DNA of 64,000 bases from Bacillota bacterium (GCA_023411575.1 JAEYOP010000039.1:62001-126000), one strand, 5' to 3'; shown: positions 16,521 through 26,474, counted from the first letter of the stretch. Made by a program: numbers and translations. Notes: generated from the sequence alone by a model not told the origin.

Positions 16521-18077
16521 ATGCCGGTTGAACGCAAGCTGGACGGAAGCATCACGATCCGGACCGAAAAGGGCGGCGTCTGCGTTGTAGGAAGCATGGT
16601 CGAGGACAACAGCAGATCGGCGCGCTTTAAAGAATGGCTGGAAAAGTGTGCGGATAAAGTAATACCCTGCAGCCATACGTTTGATGAAACGGAAGCTTTC
16701 CTGCTGCGAAGCTTTGATACTGTGCCGCTGGACCCAAGTGACCGCCGTATCCGCATATTCCTATTGAATATTGTAATGAATCATAAAGAATTCCTGCAGG
16801 AACAGCCGGGGGAATTCTCCTTTGACATGACCGACGACGAAATGGAGGAGTGGAAGAAGAAGGAGGATTTGCTGCGCCAGGAAATCATGGATTCGGAGCC
16901 CGCAAAATACGGGCTGGCAATACGGGCATACCGCTTGCCGCAAAATGACTTGAACAGTGCTTTTTATGCGCGGGCAAGAGCGCATTATGCCGCGTTTCTC
17001 CGGTCGGAAGTACGCAAGGGCAGGCTGAAGCCGGGCGATCCGGAGCGAATGGAACAAACGCCCCGGCAGGATGTTTGTGTGTTTTTTGAGGACCGCACGG
17101 AAACGATTGACACCAGAGAGGACCATTCGCGGCTGAAGCTGGAACTGATTGCTTTCCGTGGCGTTACGGAAGAGGACATCAGGCAGAAAAGTATCGGGTT
17201 CTTGTCCTATGCTTTTACGTTAAAAGAGCTTGGGCAACTGCCGGATTTTGAAGACGGAAGGTTGACCTTGTTTTTTCCCCAATGGCAGGGGGCCGGCAAC
17301 AGCAAAAGACTTTATCAGGGCGCGATGGAAATCAGGGAAGAATTTCTGCGGCAGGGGACATACGAACAGGTTGAACTGGATTGCGACAGGGACCTGGTCT
17401 TAAAGAACGGGATTTTGGGTTATGATTGCATCCGAAGCCAATATCGGAATGCGATAAAAACAATTCTGGAACGGAGGCCCCAAAAAATATTTACCATAGG
17501 CGGAGATTGCTCCGTGGAGCTTGCGCCGGTTTCCTACCTGAACGACCTCCACAGGGGAGATCTGACCGTTGTATGGTTTGATGCCCACGGGGACCTGAAT
17601 ACGCCGGAATCGTCTCCCAGCGGTTGTTTTCATGGTATGCCGCTGCGAACGCTGCTGGGGGACGGAGACGATCCGATCGTCCGCGACTGTTTATCCGTAT
17701 TAAAGTCAGGGCAGGCCGTGCTGGCCGGTTGCAGGGAACTGGACCCGCCTGAGGCGGAATATGTCGCGGAAAATAAAATATCCGTTGCCGATGTCGGCCT
17801 GGTATCGGCAATCGATCCATTCATCGATGTCATCCGGAATAAAGGCAATCGGAACCTTTATATTCATATTGACCTGGATGTACTGGACCCCGTAGACTTC
17901 CCCAATGTCCTTTGTCCGTGCCGGAACGGCATATCGGTTGACCAGTTGATGAAGACCGTAAGAGCATTGAAAGAGCAATTTAATATAGTCGGGCTCGGGC
18001 TGGTGGAATATGTGCCGGGAGAACCGGGCTGCCTTGAAAAATTGAAGGAATTCATCGAATTTGGGTATGGGTTGTAG
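16521..18077 (+). CDS. Arginase/agmatinase-fold protein with a long unknown N-terminal region
   Basis: A 518-residue protein. About 247-518 is an arginase (ureohydrolase) domain with the Mn-site motifs GGDCSVELAP (about 327), VVWFDAHGDLNTPESSPSG (about 350), FHGMPLR and HIDLDVLDP (about 448). The first metal ligand, His in the usual GGDHS, is Cys here. Residues 1-245 match no family I recognise: a small beta-rich start (ITIRTEKGGVCVVGSMVEDN) and then a charged helical region. ATG 16521 is chosen because GGAGG (16508-16512) is 8 nt upstream; the ATG at 16506 lies in that site. Substrate is unknown; it could hydrolyse a guanidino compound or be a non-enzymatic relative. Likely cotranscribed with the HAD gene. 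Confidence 0.75.
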   Translation: MPVERKLDGSITIRTEKGGVCVVGSMVEDNSRSARFKEWLEKCADKVIPCSHTFDETEAFLLRSFDTVPLDPSDRRIRIFLLNIVMNHKEFLQEQPGEFSFDMTDDEMEEWKKKEDLLRQEIMDSEPAKYGLAIRAYRLPQNDLNSAFYARARAHYAAFLRSEVRKGRLKPGDPERMEQTPRQDVCVFFEDRTETIDTREDHSRLKLELIAFRGVTEEDIRQKSIGFLSYAFTLKELGQLPDFEDGRLTLFFPQWQGAGNSKRLYQGAMEIREEFLRQGTYEQVELDCDRDLVLKNGILGYDCIRSQYRNAIKTILERRPQKIFTIGGDCSVELAPVSYLNDLHRGDLTVVWFDAHGDLNTPESSPSGCFHGMPLRTLLGDGDDPIVRDCLSVLKSGQAVLAGCRELDPPEAEYVAENKISVADVGLVSAIDPFIDVIRNKGNRNLYIHIDLDVLDPVDFPNVLCPCRNGISVDQLMKTVRALKEQFNIVGLGLVEYVPGEPGCLEKLKEFIEFGYGL

Positions 18078-18079
18078 AT

Positions 18080-18108
18080 TTGTATCCGGCCTTCTGTTTC
18101 TGTATAAT
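18080..18108 (+). promoter_or_regulatory. Predicted extended -10 promoter of addBA
   Basis: TTGTAT (18080-18085), 17-bp spacer and TATAAT (18103-18108) preceded by TG. It lies 42 bp before the addB start. No LexA-type box is visible here. Confidence 0.5.
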
Positions 18109-18150
18109 TTGTATAAGCATAGATAAATTCAACCTCTACCGGAGGGGCAT

Positions 18151-21100
18151 ATGGGGCTCAGAATCGTATACGGCAGGGCTGGAAGCGGGAAAACAAGCTT
18201 CTGCCTCAAGGAGATCGGAAACGCTTTGAATACCGGAGAACCGCATCCGCTGGTGCTTATCGTACCGGAGCAGTTTTCCCTGCAGGCCGAAAAAAATCTG
18301 GCCAGAGCCACCGGCTCGGCCGGTATTTTCCGCGCGGAGGTTTTGAGCTTCCGAAGGCTGGCGTTCAGGGTGTTCAGTGAAGTGGGCGGCATTTCGAAGC
18401 ATCATCTCAATGCGGCGGGAAAAAGCATGCTGCTGTTCAAAATAATGAACGGCCTGGGGACCGAACTCCGGATGCTTTCCAGGGCGGCCCTTCGAAGAGG
18501 CTTCATGGATACCCTGTCGGACACCATTACGGAGCTCAAGCGCTATGACATCGTACCGGAGGAACTGGAGAAAGCCGCCGCCAGGCTGGAGGACGGCGTG
18601 CCCCTGAAGGACAAGCTGGGCGATCTGGCGCGGGTCTATTGGGAATTTGAATATTTGCTCCATCAGAATTATATGGATGCGGACGATGATCTTGCGGAGC
18701 TGTTCCGGAAGCTGGACCAATCCGCCCAGTTCAACGGCGCCGAGATCTGGATCGATGAATTCTCGGGCTTTACCCCGCAGGAATACAAGGTCATAGGGAA
18801 ACTGCTGACAAAGGCAAAACGAGTGACGGTCAGCCTTTGCACGGATTGCCTGTCGAACGAACCGGGCGACGGCGCGCCGCTGGTCTTTACGCCTGTCCGG
18901 AACACCGCGGTCAAGCTGGCCGGGTTGGCGGCAAAAGAGGGGATCGAAGTGGAAAATCCGGTTGCGCTGGATGGCTGGCCCGGTTCGGAAGCAGGCTTTG
19001 CCGCGGTTCCCGGAAATGCGCCGCAAAGAGCCGCGAAAACGGGATATGCGGCGAGGTTTGCCGCATCGGAAGAGCTTGGGCATCTTGAACGCAACTTTTA
19101 CAAATATCCCTGCAGCAAATATGCAAGAGCCTCTGGGGATGTGACGATCGCTTCGGCCGCCAATCCGTATTCCGAGGTGGAGGAAGCGGCAAGGGACATT
19201 ATCCGGCTTTGCAGAGACCAGGGCTACCGGTACAGGGATATCGCGGTGACGATGAGGAATCCCGAAAGCTACGGCAGCAGTATAAAGAGCATTTTTTCGA
19301 GATTCGGAATTCCGTTTTTCTTTGACGGCAAGCGGAATATTGACAGCCATCCGCTTGTCGTGTTCATCCTCTCGGCATTGGAGATTTTTTCGGACAGCTG
19401 GTCGTATGAGGCGGTTTTCCGGTATGCCAGAACGGGGCTTGCCGGTGTCGCCAGGGAAGAACTGGACCTGCTCGAAAATTATGTCCTGGCAAACGGAATA
19501 CGGGGAAATGTCTGGCTCCGGCAGGAGGACTGGGACTATCCTGTGGAGCAGTCCAACCGGCAGGACAAGCCGGACCCGAGGGAGCAGGAATGCCTGGCGA
19601 GGATCAACCGTGCCAGGAGGCAGCTGGTCGGTCCTCTTGAGGCTTTCCGGAGAAAAACGAAAGGCGGGGCGGGCGCCGTTGAATTTTGTACGGCGTTGTT
19701 TGAGCTTCTGTGTGCGACAGGGGCGAATCAGGCAATGGAGGACTTTTCCGCCCGGTTCGTTTCAGAGGGCAGGCTGGACAAGGCGGATGAATACCGGCAG
19801 GTGTGGAATGCGGCCATGGAGGTATTTTCACAGATCGTTGAAGTACTGGGCCAGGAGGAAATGGGGACGGAACGGTTTTCCGAAATCCTGGCGGCAGGCT
19901 TTGCGGGACACAAGATCGGCCTTATCCCGCCGGCAATGGACCAGGTTCTTGTCGGAAGCATGGAAAGGGCAAGAAGCCATGATATCAAAGCATTATACAT
20001 ACTGGGCGCCAATGAGGGTGTTCTTCCGGGAACGAAATCGGATGACGGATTGATTTCGGATACGGACCGGGACAATCTGGGGAAGCTGGGACTGGAGCTG
20101 GCGGGCAATACGGCCGGCAGGAGCATGGAAGAACGGTTTATGGTTTACAGGACGCTGGCGACCCCGTCAAAATACCTCCGGTTGAGCTATCCGGCGGCGG
20201 ACAGGGACGGAAAGGCCCTGAGGCCGTCCCGCATCCTGCCTGAAATCCGAAGAATCCTTCCCCAGGTCCGGGAACTGGGGTCGATAACGGGAAGCGCTGC
20301 AGCGCCTATACCGGAGCCGGCCGCTCCGGAACCGGCCTTCGACGAGTTGGTCGCCAGCCTCCGGATGCATTATGACGGGGTTCCCATACACGACGGGTGG
20401 AAAGCTGTTTATAAATGGTTTTCAACGAACAGCGACTGGAGCGAAAAATGCTCGAACATTGTAAACGGCCTTGATTATACGAACCAGACGCGTCCGATTT
20501 CGAGAGGGAGAGCGGTCAAACTATACGGAAAACCGGTTTTCACCAGTGTTTCCCGGATGGAAGCCTATTCGTCCTGCCCCTTTTCCTATTTCGTGAAGTA
20601 CGGGCTGAAGGCGAAGGAAAGACGGCTGTTCAGCTTCAATCCCGTAGACGCGGGTACTTTCATGCACAACAGCATCGATGAATTCTCCAGGATGCTGGTC
20701 CGGGACGGAATCAGCTGGCGCGGGCTGGACAGGGAGTGGTGCGCCGAACAGATTTCGCAGCTGGTCGACGGCCAGCTTTCGAAAGGGAGTGTTCTTGGAA
20801 GCAGCCGGCGGTACGCTTATTTGTCCGGGCGGCTGAAAAGAACCTTGACCAAGGCGATCCTTTTGATCGGCAGCCATATTGAAAGAAGCAGCTTCGAGCC
20901 CTCCGGCTACGAGGTGGAGTTCGGGGACGACGGAAGATATCCGCCGATCGCCATCGAGCTGCCTTCCGGCGAAACCGTCCGGATGACGGGAAGGATCGAC
21001 CGGATCGATTCCATGACGAACGAGGACGGCACCTGGCTCCGGATCATCGATTACAAATCCGGCGACAGGGCGCTGAAGCTGGCGGATGTCTATTACGGGC

Positions 21101-21708
21101 TCCAGCTTCAACTGGTTACCTATATGGATGCCGTGCTTGGAATGGAAAACGCGGCGGAGGACGGGACGGAAGCCAGGCTGCCGGCCGGAATTCTGTATTT
21201 CCGGCTGGATGATCCTTTGATCCGGTGTGACCGGGAAAGCACCGGAGAAGAGATCGAAAAGGCAATCATGAAGGAATTGAGAATGAAAGGGCTGATCCTG
21301 GCGGATGTGAAACTGGTCCGGGAGATGGACAGGCAGATCGACGGCGATTCCCTCATTGTTCCGGCCAGGATCAACAAGGATGGATCGCTGGGCCGGTCCT
21401 CCGCGGCAACCATGGAACAATTCGGAGTTCTCCGCGAGTACGTCCGCCAAACGCTTGCCACGATCGGAAGCGGAATCCTGGAGGGGAATATTGCCATTAA
21501 TCCATATAAAAAGAGGACACTGACCGCCTGTACTTATTGCAGCTTCAGTTCGGTATGCCAGTTTGACACCTCGATCCGGGACAACCGGTACCGGCTCCTG
21601 TCCGATGTTCAGGAGGACGATGTGTGGAAGCTTATGCGCAGCGCCGGAAAGCAAGGGGACAAGGGTACTGTGGCCGATCAAGGACAAGGAGGTCAGGAAA
21701 ATGGGTAA
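18151..21708 (+). CDS. addB: AddB subunit of helicase-nuclease AddAB
   Basis: A 1185-residue AddB. With AddA it resects double-strand ends and loads RecA, the Firmicutes counterpart of RecBCD. The Walker A loop YGRAGSGKTSF is at residues 9-19. The C-terminal nuclease domain has GRIDRIDSM and IIDYKSGDRA. The iron-sulfur cysteines are C809 (SSCPFSYF) and C1127, C1130, C1136 (CTYCSFSSVC), spaced as in the Bacillus subtilis protein. GGAGGGG precedes the ATG. The length is normal for the family, and it overlaps addA by 8 bp. Confidence 0.96.
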   Translation: MGLRIVYGRAGSGKTSFCLKEIGNALNTGEPHPLVLIVPEQFSLQAEKNLARATGSAGIFRAEVLSFRRLAFRVFSEVGGISKHHLNAAGKSMLLFKIMNGLGTELRMLSRAALRRGFMDTLSDTITELKRYDIVPEELEKAAARLEDGVPLKDKLGDLARVYWEFEYLLHQNYMDADDDLAELFRKLDQSAQFNGAEIWIDEFSGFTPQEYKVIGKLLTKAKRVTVSLCTDCLSNEPGDGAPLVFTPVRNTAVKLAGLAAKEGIEVENPVALDGWPGSEAGFAAVPGNAPQRAAKTGYAARFAASEELGHLERNFYKYPCSKYARASGDVTIASAANPYSEVEEAARDIIRLCRDQGYRYRDIAVTMRNPESYGSSIKSIFSRFGIPFFFDGKRNIDSHPLVVFILSALEIFSDSWSYEAVFRYARTGLAGVAREELDLLENYVLANGIRGNVWLRQEDWDYPVEQSNRQDKPDPREQECLARINRARRQLVGPLEAFRRKTKGGAGAVEFCTALFELLCATGANQAMEDFSARFVSEGRLDKADEYRQVWNAAMEVFSQIVEVLGQEEMGTERFSEILAAGFAGHKIGLIPPAMDQVLVGSMERARSHDIKALYILGANEGVLPGTKSDDGLISDTDRDNLGKLGLELAGNTAGRSMEERFMVYRTLATPSKYLRLSYPAADRDGKALRPSRILPEIRRILPQVRELGSITGSAAAPIPEPAAPEPAFDELVASLRMHYDGVPIHDGWKAVYKWFSTNSDWSEKCSNIVNGLDYTNQTRPISRGRAVKLYGKPVFTSVSRMEAYSSCPFSYFVKYGLKAKERRLFSFNPVDAGTFMHNSIDEFSRMLVRDGISWRGLDREWCAEQISQLVDGQLSKGSVLGSSRRYAYLSGRLKRTLTKAILLIGSHIERSSFEPSGYEVEFGDDGRYPPIAIELPSGETVRMTGRIDRIDSMTNEDGTWLRIIDYKSGDRALKLADVYYGLQLQLVTYMDAVLGMENAAEDGTEARLPAGILYFRLDDPLIRCDRESTGEEIEKAIMKELRMKGLILADVKLVREMDRQIDGDSLIVPARINKDGSLGRSSAATMEQFGVLREYVRQTLATIGSGILEGNIAINPYKKRTLTACTYCSFSSVCQFDTSIRDNRYRLLSDVQEDDVWKLMRSAGKQGDKGTVADQGQGGQENG

Positions 21709-24700
21709 CAGTTGGACGCCGGAACAGCTCGAAGCGATCACCCAAAGAGACTGTAACCTTCTTGTTGCGGCTGCTGCCGGGGCCGGTAAGACAGCCGTGC
21801 TTGTGGAGAGGATCATCCGGAAGATCACCGATGCGGAAAAGCCTGTGGACATCGACCGGCTGCTGGTCGTTACCTTTACCAACGCCGCCGCCACCGAAAT
21901 GCGGGAAAGGATCGGCAGCGCGCTGGCTGCCGCGCTGGAGGCCGATCCGTCCTCCGCCAATCTTCAGAAGCAAATGGCGCTTTTAGACCGCGCCAGTATC
22001 ATGACGCTGCACTCCTTCTGCCTTGAGGTGGTCCGGGGCCGGTTTCATGCCCTGGATCTGGATCCGGCTTTCCGGATTGCGGATGACACGGAATGCACGC
22101 TGATGAAGCTGGACCTCCTGGAACAGCTGTTTGAAGAGAAATATGAGAAGGAAGAGGCCGAAAGCGAGTTTTTCCGGCTGGTAGAAAGCTATGGCGGAAA
22201 GCGGGACGACAGTGCGCTGCGCGAAATCGTGCTGTCGCTGCACAGGTTCACGCGGAGCCATCCCTGGCCCGGGCAGTGGCTCGCCGCCCAGGCAGAAGCT
22301 TACGCCCCGGTTGCTTCTGCCTGCTTGAGCAGCACCCCATGGGCGCGTGTGCTGCTCAAGGGCGCGGCCGCCGAGCTGCAAGGCCTGTCGGCCTTGCTTG
22401 CGAAGGCGTCCGCGGCGGCGGGCCGGGCCCGGGGCCTGGAGCCGTACGGCGGCGTGCTGGCGGGCGATATGCAGATGATCGATCATCTGCTGCAGCTCTG
22501 CCAGGCGGCGCTCAGCGTCGATTCCGCCGCCCAAACGGCTTCCGGGACGGAAGCTGCAGCTCCGGCTGCATCCGGGACGGCCTCAGAAGCCGCTTCAACG
22601 GCTGCTCCTATGGCATCCCAATCAGCCATGCCATCAACTGCCGCTTCAACCCTCCTCTTCGCCTCCGCCGCCATCCCCGACTGGGATGCCATCCACGACG
22701 CGTTCGCCGCCTGTGAGCCCGCCAGGCTTCCCCGGTGCGGCAAGGATGCCGACGCCAATGCCCAGGAGGAAGTCAAGGCCATACGGAACCAGGTAAAGGA
22801 AAAATTGAAAAAGCTGTGCGAAAGCGGCTTTCACTTGTCGTCGGCCCAACTGCTGGAGGATTTCGAAAGACTCTATCCCCTTTTCAAATATCTTTCGGAG
22901 ATGGTTTGCGAGTTTGATGACCGGTACGCACAGAAAAAGAAGTCCAAGAGCCTTGTGGATTTCAACGATTTGGAGCATTTCTGCCTCAAGGTCCTGCTGG
23001 AGGACGGACAGCCGTCGGCGGCCGCGGTGGAGCTCCGGAACCGGTATGAGGAGATTCTGGTGGACGAATACCAGGACAGCAACCTGATCCAGGAGCTTAT
23101 CCTCGGTACGGTATCCGGCAATCAGGACGGCCGGTTCAACATATTCATGGTGGGGGATGTAAAACAGAGTATTTACCGTTTCAGACAGGCAAAGCCCGAG
23201 CTTTTCCTTTCGAAGTATGCCGCCTATCCCCGGGAAAGCGGGCATAATTCGCGGGTGATCCAGCTTTATAAGAATTTCAGGAGCCGTCCCGGCGTTATAA
23301 ACGGCGTCAATTTCATTTTCAGCCAGGTCATGTCTTCCTTGGTGGGCGAACTGGACTATACGCAGGAGGAAGCCCTGAATCCGGGCGCGATTTTCGAAGA
23401 AGCCGGCGACGGCTGCACTACGGGAGGAACGATCGAACTCCACCTTATTGACGTGGCGTCCTCCGCCGTAATTCCCGGCGCGGCGAGTCCGAACGGGCCG
23501 GGCGTGAAGGATTCCGAACCGGAGGCGACGGAAAGCAGGACTTCGGAAGATGCGGACGGAAGCGAGGAGGAACCGCTTGATACGATCCAGGGGGAAGCCC
23601 GGATTACCGGGAAGCGGATACGGGAGCTCATTCATGCGGCCAGCGGACTGAGCGTGTTTGACAAAAAGCTTGGGGCTTATAGGAAGGCACAATATAGGGA
23701 CATAGTCATATTGATGAGAGCGACAAGGAATTGGGCGGACATATTTGTGGACGAGCTGGCCGCGATGGGAATACCGGCTTACGCGGACGCCGGCCTGGGC
23801 TATTTCAGGACCGTGGAAGTCGAAACCATGCTTTCCCTGCTGCAGATTATTGACAACCCGCTCCAGGATATTCCGCTGCTTGCCGTGCTGCGTTCGCCCA
23901 TCGGGAATTTCAGTGCCGATGAACTGGCGGATATCCGGCTTACGGACCGTTCCGTCTCCTTCTTTGAAGCGATGAAGCTGTTTGCGGGAGAACCCTCGGT
24001 CTCGACCCCGGACTCCGTGGCAGCCGATCAGACTGAAACAGGTCAGACGGAAACCTCTTCCCATGCGGACGATTTTCCACCGGAGGCTTTCGGTTCCGCC
24101 GATTCCGTCGAATCCGGCGAGGCAGAGGAGCGTGCGCGGCGGAAAACCGCCGGATTCCTTCAAAAGCTATACCGCTGGAGGGACATCTCGCAATTCACGC
24201 CCACGGACGAGCTTGTATGGCTGCTTCTGACCGAAACCGGCTATTACAGCTATGCGGGAATCCTGCCGGGAGGGGCTGAACGGCAGGCCAACCTCCGCAT
24301 GCTTTTTGAAAGGGCGAGACAATACGAAGAGACCAGTTACAAGGGCCTGTTCCACTTCATCCATTTCATCACCAGGCTGAAGAGCGGCGGGGGGGATATG
24401 GGCAGCGCCAGAATCCTGGGAGAGAACGACAACGTCGTGCGCATCATGAGCATCCATAAAAGCAAAGGGCTGGAATTCCCCATAGTGATCGTTTCGGGCT
24501 GCGGTAAAAAATTCAATATGCGGGACCTGAACGCCCCCATACTTCTGCATCAGGAGCTGGGCTACGGACCGGACGCGGTCGATCTGGAAAGGCGTACGGT
24601 CATGCCTTCCATGCCCAAGTTTGCAATCCGGCAGAAGCTCAGACTGGAGACGCTTTCGGAAGAAATGCGCATACTGTATGTCGCTTTTACAAGAGCCAGG

Positions 24701-25816
24701 GAAAAGCTGATCATGACAGGCTGCGTAAGGGATGTTTCCAAGACGTGCGCTGCATGGTGCTCCATTGCAGATACAAAAGACTTGAGGCTGCCGACGTATA
24801 ACATGCAGCAGGCGGTCACATATCTCGATTGGATTGGTCCGGCGCTTGCGCGCCATGTGTCCGCCGAACCGCTCCGGAGAGCGGCTGCACCCCACGGAAG
24901 CCTGGAGCTGTTCCAGGAGGAGGATTCCTGCTGGGAGGTCAGACTCTGGGGAATGGGGGCCGCGATGGTGGAGAAGCCGGCTCCGGAGGCCACGGGAAAT
25001 ATGGGAAAATGGCTTGAAGCCGCTGCCGCACCGGAGGCTGCAGCGGGGTATTCTGCGGAGGAATTGATCCGGAGGCTGGAGTGGCAGTATCCGTTCAAGC
25101 CTCTTACAGGAATGCCTGCAAAGCTTTCCGTCACCGAATTGAAAAGAAGATTCGCGGAGCAGGCGGAAACGGAAGCTTCGGTTCCCTTCATTCAGCCCAT
25201 GACAGCCAGGCCCGCCTTCATGGAGCCGGAAAAAGGGCTGGATGCGGCAAGAAAGGGCTCTGTTACCCACTTTTTCATGCAGCACCTGGATCTGAAAAGG
25301 CTTGCAGCCATCGAAGAAAGCGCGGGGAACGACCTGGACGATTCTGCCCGGAACCGGGTATATGCGGAGGAGATCAAGGCCCAGTTGACTTCCATGACGG
25401 CCAGGGAGCAGCTTACTGCTGCCGAAGCCGAGGTGGTCGATATAAGGGCGATGGGCGCATTTTTTGAAACTGCTTTGGGAAAGCGCATCCTTATGGCGGA
25501 ATCGGTCAGAAGAGAAACCGCATTTAACATTGAGATTCCCTGTATTGAAATATACAAGGAGCTTCCCTCCGGGACCTATGGCTCCGAAACGATGCTGCTG
25601 CAAGGCGTAATCGACTGCTGGTTTGAAGCGGAGGACGGGATTGTGCTGCTGGACTACAAAACGGACTATGTTCCGCCGGGAGGCGCCGGGCTTATCCGGG
25701 AGCGCTACAGGATCCAGCTTGATTACTATACAAGGGCGCTGGAGAAAATTACGGGAAAGAAAGTCGCCGAGAAATACCTGTATCTGTTCCACACCGGGGA
25801 ATTGCTGAACTGCTGA
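21701..25816 (+). CDS. addA: AddA subunit of helicase-nuclease AddAB
   Basis: A 1371-residue UvrD/Rep-like helicase with a C-terminal RecB-type nuclease. ATG 21701 is preceded by AAGGAGG; an open frame further upstream lies inside addB and is not used. Walker A is AAAGAGKTAV (about 25), then VVTFTNAAATEMRERIG, the Walker B region ILVDEYQDSN (about 450) and RIMSIHKSKGLEFPIV (about 915). The nuclease motif GIVLLDYKTDYV is near 1316. Longer than typical AddA (about 1230) because of three low-complexity inserts: Ala/Ser/Thr-rich around 273-323, acidic around 590-627 and acidic around 763-810. Function is expected to be intact. Confidence 0.96.
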   Translation: MGNSWTPEQLEAITQRDCNLLVAAAAGAGKTAVLVERIIRKITDAEKPVDIDRLLVVTFTNAAATEMRERIGSALAAALEADPSSANLQKQMALLDRASIMTLHSFCLEVVRGRFHALDLDPAFRIADDTECTLMKLDLLEQLFEEKYEKEEAESEFFRLVESYGGKRDDSALREIVLSLHRFTRSHPWPGQWLAAQAEAYAPVASACLSSTPWARVLLKGAAAELQGLSALLAKASAAAGRARGLEPYGGVLAGDMQMIDHLLQLCQAALSVDSAAQTASGTEAAAPAASGTASEAASTAAPMASQSAMPSTAASTLLFASAAIPDWDAIHDAFAACEPARLPRCGKDADANAQEEVKAIRNQVKEKLKKLCESGFHLSSAQLLEDFERLYPLFKYLSEMVCEFDDRYAQKKKSKSLVDFNDLEHFCLKVLLEDGQPSAAAVELRNRYEEILVDEYQDSNLIQELILGTVSGNQDGRFNIFMVGDVKQSIYRFRQAKPELFLSKYAAYPRESGHNSRVIQLYKNFRSRPGVINGVNFIFSQVMSSLVGELDYTQEEALNPGAIFEEAGDGCTTGGTIELHLIDVASSAVIPGAASPNGPGVKDSEPEATESRTSEDADGSEEEPLDTIQGEARITGKRIRELIHAASGLSVFDKKLGAYRKAQYRDIVILMRATRNWADIFVDELAAMGIPAYADAGLGYFRTVEVETMLSLLQIIDNPLQDIPLLAVLRSPIGNFSADELADIRLTDRSVSFFEAMKLFAGEPSVSTPDSVAADQTETGQTETSSHADDFPPEAFGSADSVESGEAEERARRKTAGFLQKLYRWRDISQFTPTDELVWLLLTETGYYSYAGILPGGAERQANLRMLFERARQYEETSYKGLFHFIHFITRLKSGGGDMGSARILGENDNVVRIMSIHKSKGLEFPIVIVSGCGKKFNMRDLNAPILLHQELGYGPDAVDLERRTVMPSMPKFAIRQKLRLETLSEEMRILYVAFTRAREKLIMTGCVRDVSKTCAAWCSIADTKDLRLPTYNMQQAVTYLDWIGPALARHVSAEPLRRAAAPHGSLELFQEEDSCWEVRLWGMGAAMVEKPAPEATGNMGKWLEAAAAPEAAAGYSAEELIRRLEWQYPFKPLTGMPAKLSVTELKRRFAEQAETEASVPFIQPMTARPAFMEPEKGLDAARKGSVTHFFMQHLDLKRLAAIEESAGNDLDDSARNRVYAEEIKAQLTSMTAREQLTAAEAEVVDIRAMGAFFETALGKRILMAESVRRETAFNIEIPCIEIYKELPSGTYGSETMLLQGVIDCWFEAEDGIVLLDYKTDYVPPGGAGLIRERYRIQLDYYTRALEKITGKKVAEKYLYLFHTGELLNC

Positions 25817-25910
25817 GTTACAGGGGTCCCACCGCTTCAAGGGGGCCCACCGTTTTAGACGAGGAAAAATTTCGATATTTATTGCATTATGCTGAAGGAG
25901 GCGGGGAGAA

Positions 25911-26474
25911 ATGAGAAAGCTTCTGTTTTCGAGAGAAAGCGAGTGTATTCAGCCAATCCGTGCGCTGATTGAAGAACAAAAACATCGGACTCTTGTATTA
26001 TGGGCATTTGATTGCGCTCCCCGCGTGTTGGAGATTTTCGAGGAGCAATATCCGCAGGAGCCGAGACCCCGGCAGGCGCTGGAAATGGCAAAAGCCTGGG
26101 CCAGAGGCGAAATAAAAATGCCGCCGGCCAAAAAGGCCATACAGGACGCCCACAATGCGGCAACAGCGGCGGAGGGCTTTCCTGCCGCACAGGCGGCGGC
26201 ACGGGCTGTCGGACACGCCGCCGCTACCGTCCATGTGGAAACGCATGCTTTAGGGCTGGTATTTTACGGCCTGACGGCGTTTATTTACAAAGAAGGGCCG
26301 AACCAGTACGAAACCATCGTGCGAAGAGAATGCGACTGGTTTTATGATCGCCTGCTGTATTGGCAGGATAATATCGACAGACAGAGCACTCCCTGGGCGG
26401 CGTTTCTGCTAAGAGACGATGTTCCAAACAAGGAAAAATTGCTTGCAGAGAAAAACAGAAATCGGTTGAATTAA
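25911..26474 (+). CDS. Imm5-like putative immunity protein
   Basis: A 187-residue protein matching the Imm5-like family found beside polymorphic toxins. It has the typical pattern LVLWAFDCAPRVLEIFEEQY, then RPRQALEMAKAWARGEI, alanine-rich helices (AQAAARAVGHAAATVHVETH) and a helical C-terminus. Such proteins are thought to bind and neutralise a cognate toxin. No toxin gene is adjacent: addA lies upstream and a polysaccharide deacetylase downstream, so it is an orphan. GGAGGCGGGGAG precedes the ATG. The role could be protection from toxins of neighbouring cells. Confidence 0.72.
   Translation: MRKLLFSRESECIQPIRALIEEQKHRTLVLWAFDCAPRVLEIFEEQYPQEPRPRQALEMAKAWARGEIKMPPAKKAIQDAHNAATAAEGFPAAQAAARAVGHAAATVHVETHALGLVFYGLTAFIYKEGPNQYETIVRRECDWFYDRLLYWQDNIDRQSTPWAAFLLRDDVPNKEKLLAEKNRNRLN

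Noticed and set aside
18078..18150. LexA control of addBA
   Set aside because: A promoter is visible, but no CGAAC-N4-GTTYG or close variant lies in the gap.
21563..21700. Upstream in-frame extension of addA
   Set aside because: It lies entirely inside addB; AAGGAGG and the conserved start NSWTPEQLEAI place the start at 21701.
22646..25840. Long reverse-strand reading frames opposite addA
   Set aside because: They are antisense to a clearly conserved gene, have no RBS or family motifs, and reflect codon bias in GC-rich DNA. The same applies to 3260-5128, 18136-19350, 20521-21960 and 26816-28375.
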